From Oreohelix idahoensis (Eukaryota; Mollusca; Gastropoda; Stylommatophora; Oreohelicidae): a stretch of DNA of 64,000 bases. The notes under the pieces are model-generated. The model was given only the letters and a program-made list of their open reading frames with translations, did no database searches and was not told the DNA's origin. The position numbers and the translations under genes are program-made. The stretch is from NCBI GenBank assembly GCA_024509875.1, contig JAMPIV010009920.1, forward strand, positions 62,001 to 126,000, given 5' to 3'. Of the stretch, positions 33,906 to 46,015 are shown piece by piece. Each line of letters opens with the position of its first letter. Position 1 is the stretch's first letter.

Positions 33906-35411
33906 GCATAACAAAACAAATACAGTTCAAGCTTTAGAATATTCTTTAGGTGCTTTGGTGACTGGCATAAGTGATCACCAGGTCTAGGATTTTAATGACC
34001 TAAAATTGCTAGAAAAATGACCTATAAAAATGCATTTATGACACCAAAAAAAAAAAAAAAAAAAAAACCAAAATGCCCTATAAAATAAAATAAAAAGACC
34101 CAGTAACACTTTTTTTTTTTTAAGTTTCTGAGCTAAACTAAAATTACTTTGTATTATTAAAAGAAGAAAATGAACAGCATAAAACAAAACAAAGAACCTA
34201 AAAATATAATTTAATTTTCTATTGCTGCTACTGTGCCAAACTGGAATTCTTCATTTTCCCAATAAAACAAAACAAGGAAAAAATATTTAAAAAATACAAC
34301 TTCATTTGTTTAGTTTCAGTGCCAAACTGAAAGTCTATTTTATTAACCAAAAACATGAAGTCTAAGGCACACACACAAAGACACTTTAAAAATGTAATTT
34401 AAAATAATTCCTCATTTAAAAAAACACAAAAGACATACAATTACAACTGAATATTTTTACAGTTTCTATGACAAACTGAAAGTGTTTATTTAATGAGTTC
34501 AGAATTTCTTTCTTTCTTAATCAGAACCCCTTCTACCCCGTAAACAGGGTGTAGAGGTGACCCAAAGAGCACAAAGCTCTTGGGTAAAACATGCAATCAA
34601 AATGTTTGACAAACAGGTGATAAACCCATTGTGCCAGAATTACAATACACAATTAAAACCATGTGCAGATTTGTAAAAGAGTATGACTTTCTATTGTCTG
34701 CCAACAAAGCTTTAAACACTGAAAAGCTTCTTCTCATTACTGCTGACACAACAGAAGCATGCCTGAATTAGACTACGTCAATTGGTTCCTATGAAAATTC
34801 ACAAAGTGAAAAGTTAGCACATCTGAAATTAAGCATAGCTTTTCATACCCCAGATTTTTTTTCTTCAAAACTTGCTCTGTTGTCTTTTGTACAGCTTTTC
34901 CCACGTCTCCACTCACATTTGTCTATTGTTATTCACGATTTTCTTCATCAAATATATCTGATCCACTAATAGAACTGCTGACTTCTCTAAGGAAGTAATG
35001 GGACCAGGCAGAAATAAAAATGTTGACTTTATGTAGGAAAATATACCAGCAACATTTGTTTTCAGGCATTTAGTGAAAATTATTAGAAACGTTTCGGTTG
35101 TGCCTAAAAAAAAGGATGCAAACTCATCAAAATCCTAGCCTTAGTGATCACACAATTCTGTAACTTCCATTCAATTTTTTCTGATCATAAAAAACATTCT
35201 TTACAATAATCTGACATTAGTTGTCACAAGCAAAATGCATTCGAATTGAAAACTGTTCAGTGTCATTCCTTCTAACTTCTGCTTCAATAATGTTATTAGA
35301 AGCACTATTTTATTAGTTGTAATTATTCCTGGACCGAATTGTAATCTAAATCTATCTTCTGTTTCTTTTATGGGGCCTTTACGTTTTTTTTTCATCACTC
35401 CTTCCTCTTCT
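33906..35411. other. Noncoding AT-rich interval
   Basis: Contains A-runs (34050-34072) and weakly open minus-strand frames (35398-35201) that match no family I can name. Confidence 0.4.
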
Positions 35412-35642
35412 TCAGCTAAGTCTAGCTAGAGTAGATGCCCCCTCATTCTCAGAACCTGTTGATTTACCCTCTAATTCTTCTGAATCAGAAGTATCGATGC
35501 TCAATAAGTGATCATTGTCATTTCCAATCCATGACTGAATAAGCTGCAGTTCATGTTCAGGGATCTTTGCTGTACGATGATGTGAACACAAAGCCATTAC
35601 AGCCAGAAAGAGTTTGTTTACAATAAGTTTACAATAAGACAT
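35412..35642 (-). other. Short open frame of unknown meaning
   Basis: 76 codons, ending in an acidic, Ser/Glu-rich stretch ('SIDTSDSEELEGKSTGSENE'). It could be a relic of a transposase N-terminus or a chance frame. No splice signals or partner were found. Confidence 0.25.
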
Positions 35643-35709
35643 TAGAAATACTGAATTGGAAGAAATGTCGATAAACTGTGCTTAAACTTCAATTATAAAG
35701 ACTTCACCA

Positions 35710-36200
35710 TTACAAGCCACTGTGGCTTGCCATACTTTAGAACTGCAAGCCACTTGAATAAATAATACATACATAAAGGTATGTTACAGACACTCGTGAG
35801 AAATGAAGCAGAAAACTAGATAGCAGGAAAACAACAGAAGTGAGAGGCTTATCGGAGAATCGAACCCAGAACCTTCCAAACAGCAACAACGCCTAGCTAC
35901 GGAAGTGAAGGTTATGTAATCTGACCTTTACTGTACAATAGGGGGAACCACAGAAGTTACTGCGTCATTAATTTGGTTGGATCGCTCCTAGGTACATATC
36001 TGGTGTCATGTGTTAAAAATTGCGCTAATGACCCCTGTCTACAAAGAATCATTTTTGTGGTGCCTAGCTGGCAGGGAGGATTGTGCGATTCACTTCTATA
36101 GCAATATACCTTTAAGTATGTATTATTTATTTACTGTTTACAGGTCTTGGGTTTCTCTCTTTATTTATTCAAGCCACTTGAAGTGGCGTGCCGAGTACTA
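35710..36200. mobile_element. Possible MITE or SINE-containing element with inverted CAAGCCACTTG motifs
   Basis: 'caagccacttgaataaataa' (about 35743) is mirrored by 'tttatttattcaagccactt' (about 36161). 'caagccactgtggcttg' near 35715 is itself an 8-bp palindrome. Inside, the minus strand has a B-box-like 'ggttcgattctcc' (about 35855-35870). Evidence is thin. Confidence 0.35.
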
Positions 36201-36239
36201 GGAGTTAAGATAAAAAATATAGTAAATTAGACAGGATGG

Positions 36240-36960
36240 TACAGGGTAAAAGAAAACACGGAGATGAACAGTGGCAGAGGAAGCTAAATAGAAGCTGTAG
36301 AAGAACAGAGGAAGAGGAAGCTAAAGAGAACATGGAGAATAACAGTGGAAGAGGAAGACAAAGAGAAGAGGGAGAACAGTGGAAGAGGAAGACAAGAATA
36401 ACAGTGGAAGAAGAAGACAAAGAGAAGCTGGAGAAGAACTGAGAGATGAAGTCAAAGAGAAGATGGAGAAGAACTGAGAGAGAGGAAGATAAAGAGAACC
36501 TGGAGAAGAACTGAGAGAGGAGGACATAGAGAAGATGGAGAAGAACTGAGAGAGGGGAAGACAATGAGAAGATGGAGAAGAACTGAGAGATGAAGGCAAA
36601 GAGAAGATGGAGAAGAACTGAGAAAGGAAGACAACGAGAACCTGGAGAAGAACTGAGAGAGAGGAAGATAAAGAGAACCTGGAGAAGAACTGAGAGAGAG
36701 GAAGATAAAGAGAACCTGGAGAAGAACTGAGAGAGGAGGACATAGAGAAGATGGAGAAGAACTGAGAGAGGAAGACAATGAGAACCTGGAGAAGAACTGT
36801 GAGAGAGGAAGACAATGAGACGCTAAAGAAGAACCATGAGAGAGGAAGCCAAAGAGATGCTAGAGAAGAACTGTGAGAGAGAAAGACAAAGAGAAGATAG
36901 AGATGAACTGTGAGAGAGGAAGCTAAAGAGAACCTGGAGAAGAACCGTAAACGTGGAAAC
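36240..36960. repeat. Purine-rich minisatellite, ~36-39-bp unit, roughly 18 copies
   Basis: The unit 'gaggaagacaaagagaa(g/c)(a/c)tggagaagaactgaga' is almost free of pyrimidines on the + strand. It yields long Ser/Leu/Phe-rich frames on the minus strand ('SSLSVLLQVLFIFLS'), which I treat as non-coding. Confidence 0.95.
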
Positions 36961-37261
36961 TTCGGCTACCAAGGGATCTCATGGAAACAGCTGAAGAAAA
37001 TTACCCAAAACAGAAATTACTGGCACGCAACAACTGTAGTCCTATGTTCAACATGCAACAACAAACAGTGCAATGTCCCCTAGTAGAGGCCCCGTGTGTC
37101 ACATGTACACAGAATCATACATCATTAGTATGAGAAAACTTGAATGAGCTTTTTGTGCAATCTAATTCAGTGTCATATTAGTGGTCAGCTATAAAGAATG
37201 AACTGGTCAATATAGGTTGAACACAAATGTCATTAGTACCTATCAACTCTTTATCATATAA
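36961..37261. other. Noncoding interval
   Basis: Nothing recognised. Confidence 0.4.
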
Positions 37262-37868
37262 CAGTCCTCAACAAAAACATGCTAAGAGTTTCTGTCCTAT
37301 GCCATTCATTCAATGGTTTTCCCTCCTTTCTTAATACAAATCATGTTTGTTTCCAGTTCTCTTCTCCACATGTCTTTTGGTCTTACTCCATTTCTCTCAC
37401 CCTGAGAACAGCACTATTTCATTTGTATTCACTTTCCTCCTGTCTACCTCCTTCCACACAGCCCCAGGATATTGATCTTGTAGTCCAACATTTCTACTGC
37501 CACCTGTACATTTTTCCCTTGTCCGTTCAATGTACATACATTCCAGGTGCCAAATCTGGATATTTTCTTAGAAAAAAAAAGGTTAGTCAGCAACACAGAC
37601 GCCTTATGGCTTTCTATGTGTTTGCATCATGCATCTCCTCCTTACCAGAGGACCTTCTCCAGTCTTGGACGGCCCAGTTTTATTTTCTTTAGTTGACCTA
37701 TCCATGTTACTTGTTGAAGATTTTGAGGTTTTAACACTTCTATAGGATGGGGTAACCAGCCACATGCACTTACTCACTTTTTTTAAAATGACATGAGTGT
37801 TAGGTCACAGTGTTACTATTCTTTATACCTCCTTCAGGCCCAGTTAACACATGGATGATTGAGACATA
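37262..37868 (-). mobile_element. Internally deleted LINE family A copy (3' end joined to 5' leader)
   Basis: 37262-37445 parallels 4130-4290 (LINE 3' end). 37455-37868 parallels 9060-9450 (5' leader: 'aaaaaaaggttagtcagcaac', 'cagtgttactattcttta'). The whole coding body is missing. Confidence 0.65.
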
Positions 37869-37909
37869 AAAGAAATCATGTCCAATTTAAAAATAAGAAT
37901 CTTCAACTC
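37869..37909 (+). mobile_element. LINE family A RT fragment, left part, ending in the TSD
   Basis: Reads 'KEIMSNLKIRIFNS', the same segment as 'MKSNMKIRIFNSNVKSVLLYG' in the LINE at 6488-9450. It is interrupted by the family C LINE and resumes at 38788. Confidence 0.75.
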
Positions 37910-38787
37910 ATGTAAGGAGAGAACGGGAAAGTATTCAGTGGGGTACTGGAAGATGAGACAGGTCTATATTTCGGAGCTGGCATTTGCTGATGATGTTGCC
38001 CTGATTGCTAAATCAGAGGCACATCTCCAATCCAACCTGCAAGTCTGGAAGGAAGAGCTGGAGAAGAGAGGGATGGTCATAAGCAGCTCTAAAACAAAAT
38101 CCATGGTGATATCACGAGAAGAAAGAAAACATCAGATTAAGCTGGGAGAACAGGTCCTGGAGCAGGTCGACCACTTTAAATACCTCGGAGCTATTATAGA
38201 CCGAAAGGGAGGCATCAAAGAAGAGTTGGCCACTCGAAAAGCAGCAGCTGGGAGACTTTTTCAGGCCATAAATCGAGGATTCCTCAGCAAGAGAGAGGTT
38301 GGTAAGAAAACGAAGATGGCTGTATACCGCTCCACCTATGTCCCAGTCTTGACATATGGATGCGAGTCATGGGCAATGACTACAACCCATAAAAGCCAGA
38401 TCCAAACCTCATAAATGAGGTATCTGAGGAAGGTGGTTGAAGTAACAAGAAGAGACATGGTACGCAACCAGACGATACGTCAAGGCCTTAAATCCTACCC
38501 CCTGCAGACCCAAGTAGAACAGTCCCAATTAAGATGGTTTGGCCATGTCTGCAGAATGGGAGAAGATCGGATACCACGACAAGCATGGGAAACAAAGAGC
38601 CAAGGATCCAGACCCCGAGGACGACCCAGAGTCCGCTGGGAGGACAACATTAGACAATCTTTGAAGGATCGAGGACTAGAATGGAACCAGGCCAGGAGGA
38701 AGACAGCCGATAGGATAGTATGGCGCTCTCTCTTCCAAACCTCTACACCTCACGGTAGAAGGGGAACGACTAAGTAAGTAAGTAAGT
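37910..38787 (+). mobile_element. 5'-truncated LINE family C with (TAAG)n tail and 15-bp TSD
   Basis: Flanked by AAGAATCTTCAACTC (37895-37909 and 38788-38802; the first bases are ambiguous with the tail). It encodes 'ELAFADDVALIAKSEAHLQS' (RT catalytic box), 'FKYLGAIIDRKGGIKEELAT', 'LTYGCESWAMTTTHKSQIQT', then one stop, then 'MRYLRKVVEVTRRD' and 'GHVCRMGEDRIPRQAW'. It ends 'gaacgactaagtaagtaagt'. Only one stop codon (TAA at 38412-38414) breaks a 300-codon frame, so it is a recent insertion. Confidence 0.95.
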
Positions 38788-38900
38788 AAGAATCTTCAAC
38801 TCTAATGTCAAATCAGTCCTACTCTAAAACATGGAGAACAGCAAGGACAACAAGCAAGATGATACAGTCTTTCATATATGGATGCTTATGACTCTGTAGT
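38788..38900 (+). mobile_element. LINE family A RT fragment, right part
   Basis: Continues the target LINE as 'RIFNSNVKSVLL' then decays. Confidence 0.7.
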
Positions 38901-38914
38901 TGTCACTTAAAGCC

Positions 38915-39083
38915 AACATGAACTTTAGAGCTTGATGAATCGCTTCAACCCTTCACCCAAGCATTCAAGCCTCACAATAAGTCTAAAGAAAACAAATGTG
39001 CTGAGTCAGCATGTGCTGCACCAGTTATCACTATCAATAACTATGAGTTGGCAGTGGTGCACCACTTCACATACCTGGGGTCT
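38915..39083 (+). mobile_element. LINE family B RT fragment
   Basis: Contains 'LTISLKKTNVLSQ' and, in another frame, 'NYELAVVHHFTYLGST', as in the minus-strand copy at 10690-11312. It is cut at 39084 by a family C insertion. Confidence 0.8.
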
Positions 39084-39650
39084 ACCTTACTTAGTTGTTC
39101 CCCTTCTACCGTGCGGCTGTCTTCCTCCTGGCCTGGTTCCATTCTAGTCCTCGGTCCTTCAAAGACTGTCTAATGTTGTCCTCCCATTGGACTCTGGGTC
39201 GTCCTGGAGGTCTAGATCCCTGGCTATTAGTTTTCCATGCTTGTCTTGGTAGCCAATCTTCTCTCATTCTGCAGACATGGCCAAACCATCTTAGTTGGGA
39301 CTGTCCTACTTGGGTCTGCAGGGGGTGAGATCTTAGGCCTTGACATATCGTCTGGTCGCGGACCATGTCTCTACTTGTTACTTCAACCACCTTCCTCAGA
39401 TACTTCACTTCTGAGGTTTGGATCTGGTTTGTGGGTTGTTGTCATTGCCCATGACTCGTATCCATTCGTCAAGACTGGGACATAGGTGGAGCAGTAGACA
39501 GCCATCTTCGTTTTCTTACCAACTTCTCTCTTGCTGAGGAATCCTCGATTTATGGCCTGAAAAAGTCTCACAGCTGCTGCTTTTCGAGTGGCCAACTCTT
39601 CTTTGATGCCTCCCTTCCGGTCTGTGACAGCTCCAAGGTATTTAAAACTG
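39084..39650 (-). mobile_element. 5'-truncated LINE family C copy
   Basis: On the minus strand: 'FKYLGAVTDRKGGIKEELAT', 'LTNGYESWAMTTTHK', 'MKYLRKVVEVTSRD' and 'GHVCRMREDWLPRQAW', ending 'ggggaacaactaagtaag' at 39084. It abuts LINE family B on the 3' side and LINE family E on the 5' side. Confidence 0.9.
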
Positions 39651-40770
39651 CTTCTTTTCAATCACCCCATTGCTAGGTTTTGGAATCTGTCCTTCATTGG
39701 ATGGCTCGGCATACAGAGGAACTTTTCTGCCTGTGTTAGCACTTTCGTGTCTCTGCGTTCTCTCAGTGCTTGTATCCTCCCCATTTTCTCCATCTCCACT
39801 ATAGGCATTGATTTTATTGCCCCCGTGATGACCCTCAGCACCTGGTTTTGAACCTTATCTAGCTCTTGTAATGTGGTGTTTGATGCTGGACACCACGCAG
39901 CTGACCCATATGCCAGGTGTGGTCGTATGCCCTGCTGGTAAACTTTACTAGGTATTTTCCCGCTGGCTCCCCATTGGTTCCACTTAGTTTTCTCAGGATG
40001 GCTAGCTTCCTCCTGCCCTTTGTTGCTGCCTTGTTGATATGCTGCTTCCATGTCAGCCTGTCATCGAAGGTAACTGCGAGATAGGTGGGTTGTTTATCTT
40101 CTCTCAGGAGCTCTCCATTTATCGTGATGACACCAGCCTTTTGTTTTGGAGAGAGGGTGAAGAGCATTGTGCTGCACTTATCTGTATTGATGCTGACACA
40201 CAATCTATTTGCCCATGAAGTTAAGGCATCTATAGCTCTTTGCAGCAGTTTGGTGGCCACTGTTGCATGCTCATCTGTGCACCATATTACCAGGTCATCA
40301 GCATACATTGCCACTTTCATTCCATGTGGTAGTTTAGCAACCAGATCGTTGATGTAGACTAGGAAAAGTGTGGGGGACAGAACCCCTCCCTGGGGACGCC
40401 ATGACGCAGTAGAATTTTCTTACTCTTGAGGCCATCTAGTTGTACTCGGGCTCTTCTGTTATGCAAGTATGCTTCCACCCATTTGTACATCCTGCCATTC
40501 ACTCTGCAATTTCTCAGTTTCTTAAAAAGCCCTTCTTTCCAAACCTTGTCAAATGCTTTCCTTAGATCTATCCATGCTGCTAGTACCAGTTTCTAACCTT
40601 GGAACACATCCTCAATCTCTTGGGAAAGGTAAGTTGCCTGATCTTCAGTAGAGTAACACTGCCTAAAGCCCACCTGCTGTGGTACAAGAAGGTTTTCGCT
40701 TTTCAAGGTACCACTGCAGCCTGAGGTTGATGATTCGTTCCATTGTCTTGCTCAGAACTCTGCCCGGCTG
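39651..40770 (-). mobile_element. LINE family E (I/Jockey-like), RT half
   Basis: Minus strand, in broken frames: 'VLSKTMERIINLRLQWYLEK', 'GGVLSPTLFLVYINDLVAKL', catalytic 'KVAMYADDLVIWCTDE', 'YLAVTFDDRLTWKQHI', 'LAILRKLSGTNG', 'RPHLAYGSAAWCPASN' and 'LDKVQNQVLRVITGA'. The end, 'LKRSSF', is where family D continues 'LKRSSFVHRGKRL', so families D and E are related. RNase H is missing because the family C copy at 39084-39650 follows. It continues upstream at 43847 after the 40771-43846 insertion. Confidence 0.88.
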
Positions 40771-43700
40771 AAAAAGGATGAAGGCAGCCTGCATGGAGGC
40801 CGTAAGGAGGCAACTCCTCCATCATGCAAAGGCACAAGAGGCCAATCACCTGTTGTATAAAAAACCAAATTACGAAAAACATAAGAGAGAAAACCAGACT
40901 GATTCTAAAGACGACGAACTGGAACGGACTATGGACTATGACTTACGGAACACAAGAAGTTAAATGGGAAGGAAGAGGAGCTGGTGAAAGAGATGAGGAA
41001 AGCCAAATTAGAAATCCTGGCTTTAACAGAAACAAACAAAAAAAGGACAAGGAGTTATGGATCTCGATGGCGGCATGCTGCTCTACAGTGGTGTCCCTAC
41101 ATCTGAAAGAGCTAAAGGGGGCGTGGGTTGTATTGTGTCCAAAAACAAAGAGATAGTATCAAGGGATGGAACTTTGTCTCAGAATGCATTATGGTCCTAA
41201 AACTAAAAGACAACCTTGTCATTGTGTATAGGCCAAATGAAGAAGAGTGAGCAGAGGTCAAGGAGGAATTCTTCGAGCTGCTTCAAAGGAAAGTGGACGA
41301 CTGCCTGGATGAAGTAATCCCGCTCAGAGATTTCAATGCCAGAGTTGGAAATGACCATGCTAGATGGGGTGGAGTTATCGGAAGATATGGAGAAAATACT
41401 CTTAATGACAATGGAAAGCGACTCCTTAAATTCTGCAGTGAGCAGAATCTGATCATTACCAACACAAAGTTCCCCCATAAGCGCATACATGCATACACTA
41501 GGTGTGAACTAATAAAGAATGAGAAGTCAGTGATCGACTATGCCATTGTTAGGAAGAGCTCCGGAATGCTAGAGTATGGAGGGGGCCAGAGATTGGAAGT
41601 GACCACTACTTGTTAACAATTAAAAGAACTGAAAAGAGTTACTCGGCTCAGGAACTGCCTAACATCATACAAGAAGCTAAGTAAACGAACAGGGGAAACA
41701 AGCTAAGACCTACAAGCTGAGAGAGCCAGAAGTGAAGACCAGATACCAGGGGCTTATTGCTACAGCAGTGAGAAACACAGAACAACAGCCTGAAGACCTG
41801 GAAACACTCTGGCTGAAATTCAAGGACATCATAAAGACAGCTGCTGCAGAAGCATGTGGTGAAGTCCGACTTGGGAACAAGAGAAAGAGGACACCTTGGT
41901 GGAGAGAGAAAGTCAAAGAGAAAATAAGAGAGAAGAAAATGGCATAGAAACAATACTTAGGAGCTAAAAACACATCAGGAAAAACAGAGAAATACAGAGA
42001 ATATATGATACTCAGAACAGAAGCAAAGGTGCTAGCAGAAAAACAGAAGTCATGGGAAGAATTTGGAGAAAAGCTAGAAAGTGATGCGCAAGAAAACCAG
42101 AAATTGTTCAACAAGACCCTAAAGAATATGAGGAAGGAAAAACAGTGCCCTCTTAAATTTATAAAGGACAAGCAAGGCAAATTGCTTACTGCTCCAAAAG
42201 AAGTAATGGAAAGATGGAAAGAATATCTTTCAGAGCTCCTGGATGGTGTGCAAGGTCAAGCATTAGAAATGATAACCATTGACACAGAAGGGGAAACCAA
42301 AGGTGATGAAGATGACATAAAGATGGAAGAACTGAAGGCAGCACTGGAGAAAATCAAGATGGGCGAAGCAGCAGGACATGATGGCATAACACCAGAAATG
42401 GTTAAGTACATGGGAGCAGCAGGCGACGTATTACTCCTAAGGGTCCTACAGGCAGTTTAGTGCAACAAGACCATACCAAAGGATTGGGAGATTGCCATAA
42501 TAACACCGATTTTCAAAAAAGGTGACAACCGACAATGTGGAAACCATAGAGGCATATCCCTTCTCAGCGACCCTGGTAAAATCCACTCTAGAATACTGGA
42601 GCAGAGACTTAGATGCCTAGGTGAGCCACAAATGGATGAGGTCCAGTGTGGTGTCCGAGCAAATCGTATCAAGACTCAAGACCTAATCTTCACACTCAGA
42701 CAGTTGAGTGAAAAGGCTCTTGAGTATAAGAGTGAGATCCATCTTTGCTTCTTAGATCTAGAAAAGGGATTTGACAAGGTCCCCTGGAACAAACTCTAGG
42801 ACTGTTTGGCAAGGAAGAACATTCCAACACCTCTGATTCATGCTATAAAGAGCTTCTACAAGTCTTGCAGAAATTATGTGAGGATGGCAAACCACAAGTT
42901 GGAAGAATTCAGGACCACCACTGGTGTAAGACAAGGTGATATCTTGTCACCTATCTTTTCATACTCCTCATGGACGATGTCATCAAGGCATGTAAGGAAA
43001 GGACAAGAGCATATTCAGTGGGGTACTGGAAGATGAGACAGGTCTGTATTTCAGAGTTGGCATTTGCTGATGATGTTGCCCTGATTGCAAAATCAGAGGC
43101 ACATCTTCAATCCAACCTGCAAGTCTGGAAGGAAGAGCTGGAGAAGAGAGGGATGACCATGGTGATATCATGAGAGCAAAGAAGACATCAGATTAAGCTG
43201 GGAGAACAGATCCTGGAGCAGATCAACCACTTTAAATACCTTGGAGCTGTCACAGACCGGAAGGGAGGCATCAAAGAAGAGTTGGCTACCAGAAGAGCAG
43301 CAGCTGGGAGACTTTTTCAAGCCATAAGTCGAGGATTCCTCAGCAAAGGAGAAGTTGGTAAGAAGACGGAGATGGATCTATACAGCTCCACCAACGTCCC
43401 AGTCTTGGCGTATGCATGCGAGTCATGGGCAATGACTACAACCCACAAAAGCCAGATCCAAACCTCAGAAATGAGGTATCTGAGAAAGGTGGTTTAAGTA
43501 ACAAGAAGAGACATGGTCCACAACCAGACGATACGACAAGGCCTAAAATCCCAACCCCTGCAGACCCAAGTAGAACAGTTCCAACTGAGATGGTCTGGCC
43601 ATGTCTGCAGAATGGGAGGAGATCAGCTACTACGGCAAGCATGGGAAACAAAGAGCCAGGGATCCAAACCTCCAGGACGACCCAAAGTCTGCTGGGAAGA

Positions 43701-43846
43701 CAACATTAGACAATCTCTGAAGGACTGAGGACTAGAATGGAACCAAGCCAGGAGGAAGACAGCCGATAGAATAGTATGGCGCTCTCTCTTACAAACCTCT
43801 ACATCTCAACGGTAGAAGAGGAACGACTAAGTAAGTAAGTAAATTT
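40771..43846 (+). mobile_element. Nearly full-length, decayed LINE family C (RTE-like)
   Basis: About 3.1 kb in several frames. The endonuclease region starts near 40900 ('GVGCIVSKNKEIVS', 'VIPLRDFNARVGNDHARWGG', 'LLKFCSEQNLIITNTKFPHK'); a basic linker lies at 41732-42200. The RT includes 'KMGEAAGHDGITPEMVKYMG', 'AIITPIFKKGDNRQCGNHRG', 'FLDLEKGFDKVPW', 'TTGVRQGDILSPIF' and the box 'ELAFADDVALIAKS'. The C-terminal tail is followed by 'gaacgactaagtaagtaag'. At least half a dozen frameshifts or stops are present. It is inserted in LINE family E: 'RPISLTSCLCK' stops at about 43850 and 'VLSKTMERI' starts at about 40770. A clean TSD was not found. Confidence 0.9.
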
Positions 43847-46015
43847 TGCAGAGACAGCTTGTAAGGCTGATCGGTCTGTAGCTGGAGGCTGTGGAACTGT
43901 CTTTTCCTGGTTTTGGGAGTGGTATCATGATTGCTTCCCTCCTGGTCTGTGGAACTCTGCCCAAGTTCCAACAGATATTGAAGATCTGCAGCAGCTTTGC
44001 TTTTGCTGCGATTCCCAAGTTCTTAATCATTTCATTGGACACTCCATCAACTCCTGGCGACTTTCTCATTTTCAATTTTTATATTGCAAGCTCCAGTTCT
44101 CTGAATGTGATTGGCGCCTCCATAACTTCAGGTATGATTCCATCTCGTTCTGCATTTTGTCGTTTCTCACGAATCTCCTGTTGCTTCTCTGGGCTAACTT
44201 CGATGTTGTTGTCTTTAGCAAAGGTATCTGCAAAGTGATCAGCTGCCTGCTTTCCTGTGAGGACATTTCCATCTTTATACAGTGCAATCTTTGAGTTTCT
44301 CCCTGTACCCTCATCATTAAGTTGTTTCACCAGTTTCCTTGCATCTCTTTCAAAGTTCAAAGACTCTGTTGTCTCCTTCTAGCTTCTCCGCCTGGCCTCA
44401 ACTTGGCCCTCTGAAAATTGGCCTTAGCATGTTGGTAGTTATTGTGATGTTCTTGACATGGGCTGGTCTCTGCCTGCTTTCGAGATGTTTCCACGTCATT
44501 GTGCAGTTGCTCTAGTTCACTATTCCAATATGGTTTGTAGTGCTTACGAGCCCCTCTAGGTATTGTTTCATGAGCAGCCTGTAGTATGCATCTGCTGAAT
44601 TCAACGACTACTTTATTGATGTCTTTGTCTACAGTCAGATCTCTAGCCAGTATACTGGTACGATGCTGGTACACTGTCCAGTGTGCCTTCTTGTAGTTCC
44701 ACCTATAGAGAGTGCTGCTCTCCTTGACAAGTTCATTTTCCACAATTAAGAAGACTGGCCGGTGGTCGCTGCCTCTGAGTTGTTTCCCAACAACGCATAT
44801 GATGTTCCAGGCCTGGTGAGTGGAATGCCAGGTCTGGTGTAGAGGTGGTGTGCCATGATCTCGAGTAGAAGGTTGGTCGATTGGCTGGTTAATCAGGATT
44901 GCCATCCTGCCAGTTTTCAAGCTCCTCACCTCTCCTGTCCATGTGATCATAGCCCCAGCTCTGTGAGTGGCTGTTGAAGTCTACGCACACAATCAGTCTT
45001 TCTTTTCCTGGGATTGTGTCTAGTGCCAATGGTCGGTCGCTCGGACAGTAGTACAGTTGACATTCAAAAATCCGGCCATCGATAATCCGGTTCCTTCAGA
45101 TTTCCGGCATGGATTTCGGAGCGCATTTTTTTAATTTACCGCGTTGGCGCGCCACTGTTTGACTTTAGTTGAATTAAAACTCTGTAGAACTATTTTATTC
45201 AGTTGAACTAAAATTCTGTAGAACTGTTTTATTTAGTTGATGAACATTAAAATTTCATTTGCTTTTCATTTAGTTTTTAATTTTCTTTCTTTAAAGGACT
45301 GTACAGGTAGTCATTTTCTGTTAAATATATACAGCATATATAACCATAAAAAATCCGGCATTTTCAACAATCCGGCACTCCTCAGGTCCGGAGGTTGCCG
45401 GATTTTTGAATGTCAACTGTAGTTGAGCAGGTGAAATTCTGCACTTTCTGTCCTGAGATGAAGCATCTGGTATTCCGCCCCCTCCATATATGTTTCAAGC
45501 TGACATGCACTGATGTTATTCTGCACGAGTGTCAGTATTCCACCCTTTTTCAGTCAGATTGATAGCACTTGTAGCCTCTGATTTTGAAGGCTATGTCTTG
45601 GTTGAGGTGGGTTTCTTGCAAGCAGCATACATTTATTTTCTCTTCATTTAAGATATATTCGAGCTCTAATTTTTTGCTGTAGCCATCTTTTTTACTGTTG
45701 ACACCTTCAGCATTCCAGTTCATTATTTTAAATGGTCTTTGCTTTGCTTGGCCAGTAGCTCTATTCTCATGCCTCCTGGCTCCACGGGGCAACTGAGAAG
45801 GACCTCCAGTAGTAAGGGTTGGGCCCTTCCGAGGCAGAGGGCCTGGCATAGCACCTGCCTGGATGTCCGTCACAGGGCGAGTGCCATAAAGTTTTGTAGA
45901 TACAGGCATATTTCCATTGCGCGTGTGTGTGGCATCCTGATTGCTGTGGTGCGCCTCTTGGCTGGTTGCCTCCGTCTTCAGCACCTCGACTTGCTAGGAC
46001 AGACTGTGGTCTCAC
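43847..46015 (-). mobile_element. LINE family E (I/Jockey-like), 5' leader and endonuclease half
   Basis: Minus strand. A Gly/Pro/Arg-rich leader ORF (about 46015-45750) precedes the endonuclease N-terminus ('KIMNWNAEGVNSKK', 'INVCCLQETHL', about 45740-45570). A pogo-like MITE then interrupts (45054-45419). The endonuclease end follows ('GSDHRPVFLIVENELV', about 44780), then a linker, then the RT N-terminus ('KMRKSPGVDGVSNEMIKNLG', 'IMIPLPKPGKDSS', 'YRPISLTSCLCK', up to 43850). The large open frame 44950-44357 is intact; elsewhere it is frameshifted. Confidence 0.88.
45054..45419. mobile_element. pogo/Tigger-like MITE
   Basis: 366 bp with long inverted ends that start CAGTTGACATTCAAAAATCC, matched perfectly in reverse at the right end. 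It is flanked by TA (45052-45053 and 45420-45421). 'ATCCGG' motifs recur just inside both ends. There is no transposase. A TA duplication and CAGT-type ends are typical of pogo/Tigger elements. Confidence 0.92.

Noticed and set aside
36205..36815. Ser/Leu/Phe-rich minus-strand frames resembling a membrane protein
   Set aside because: They are translations of the purine-rich tandem repeat in all frames.
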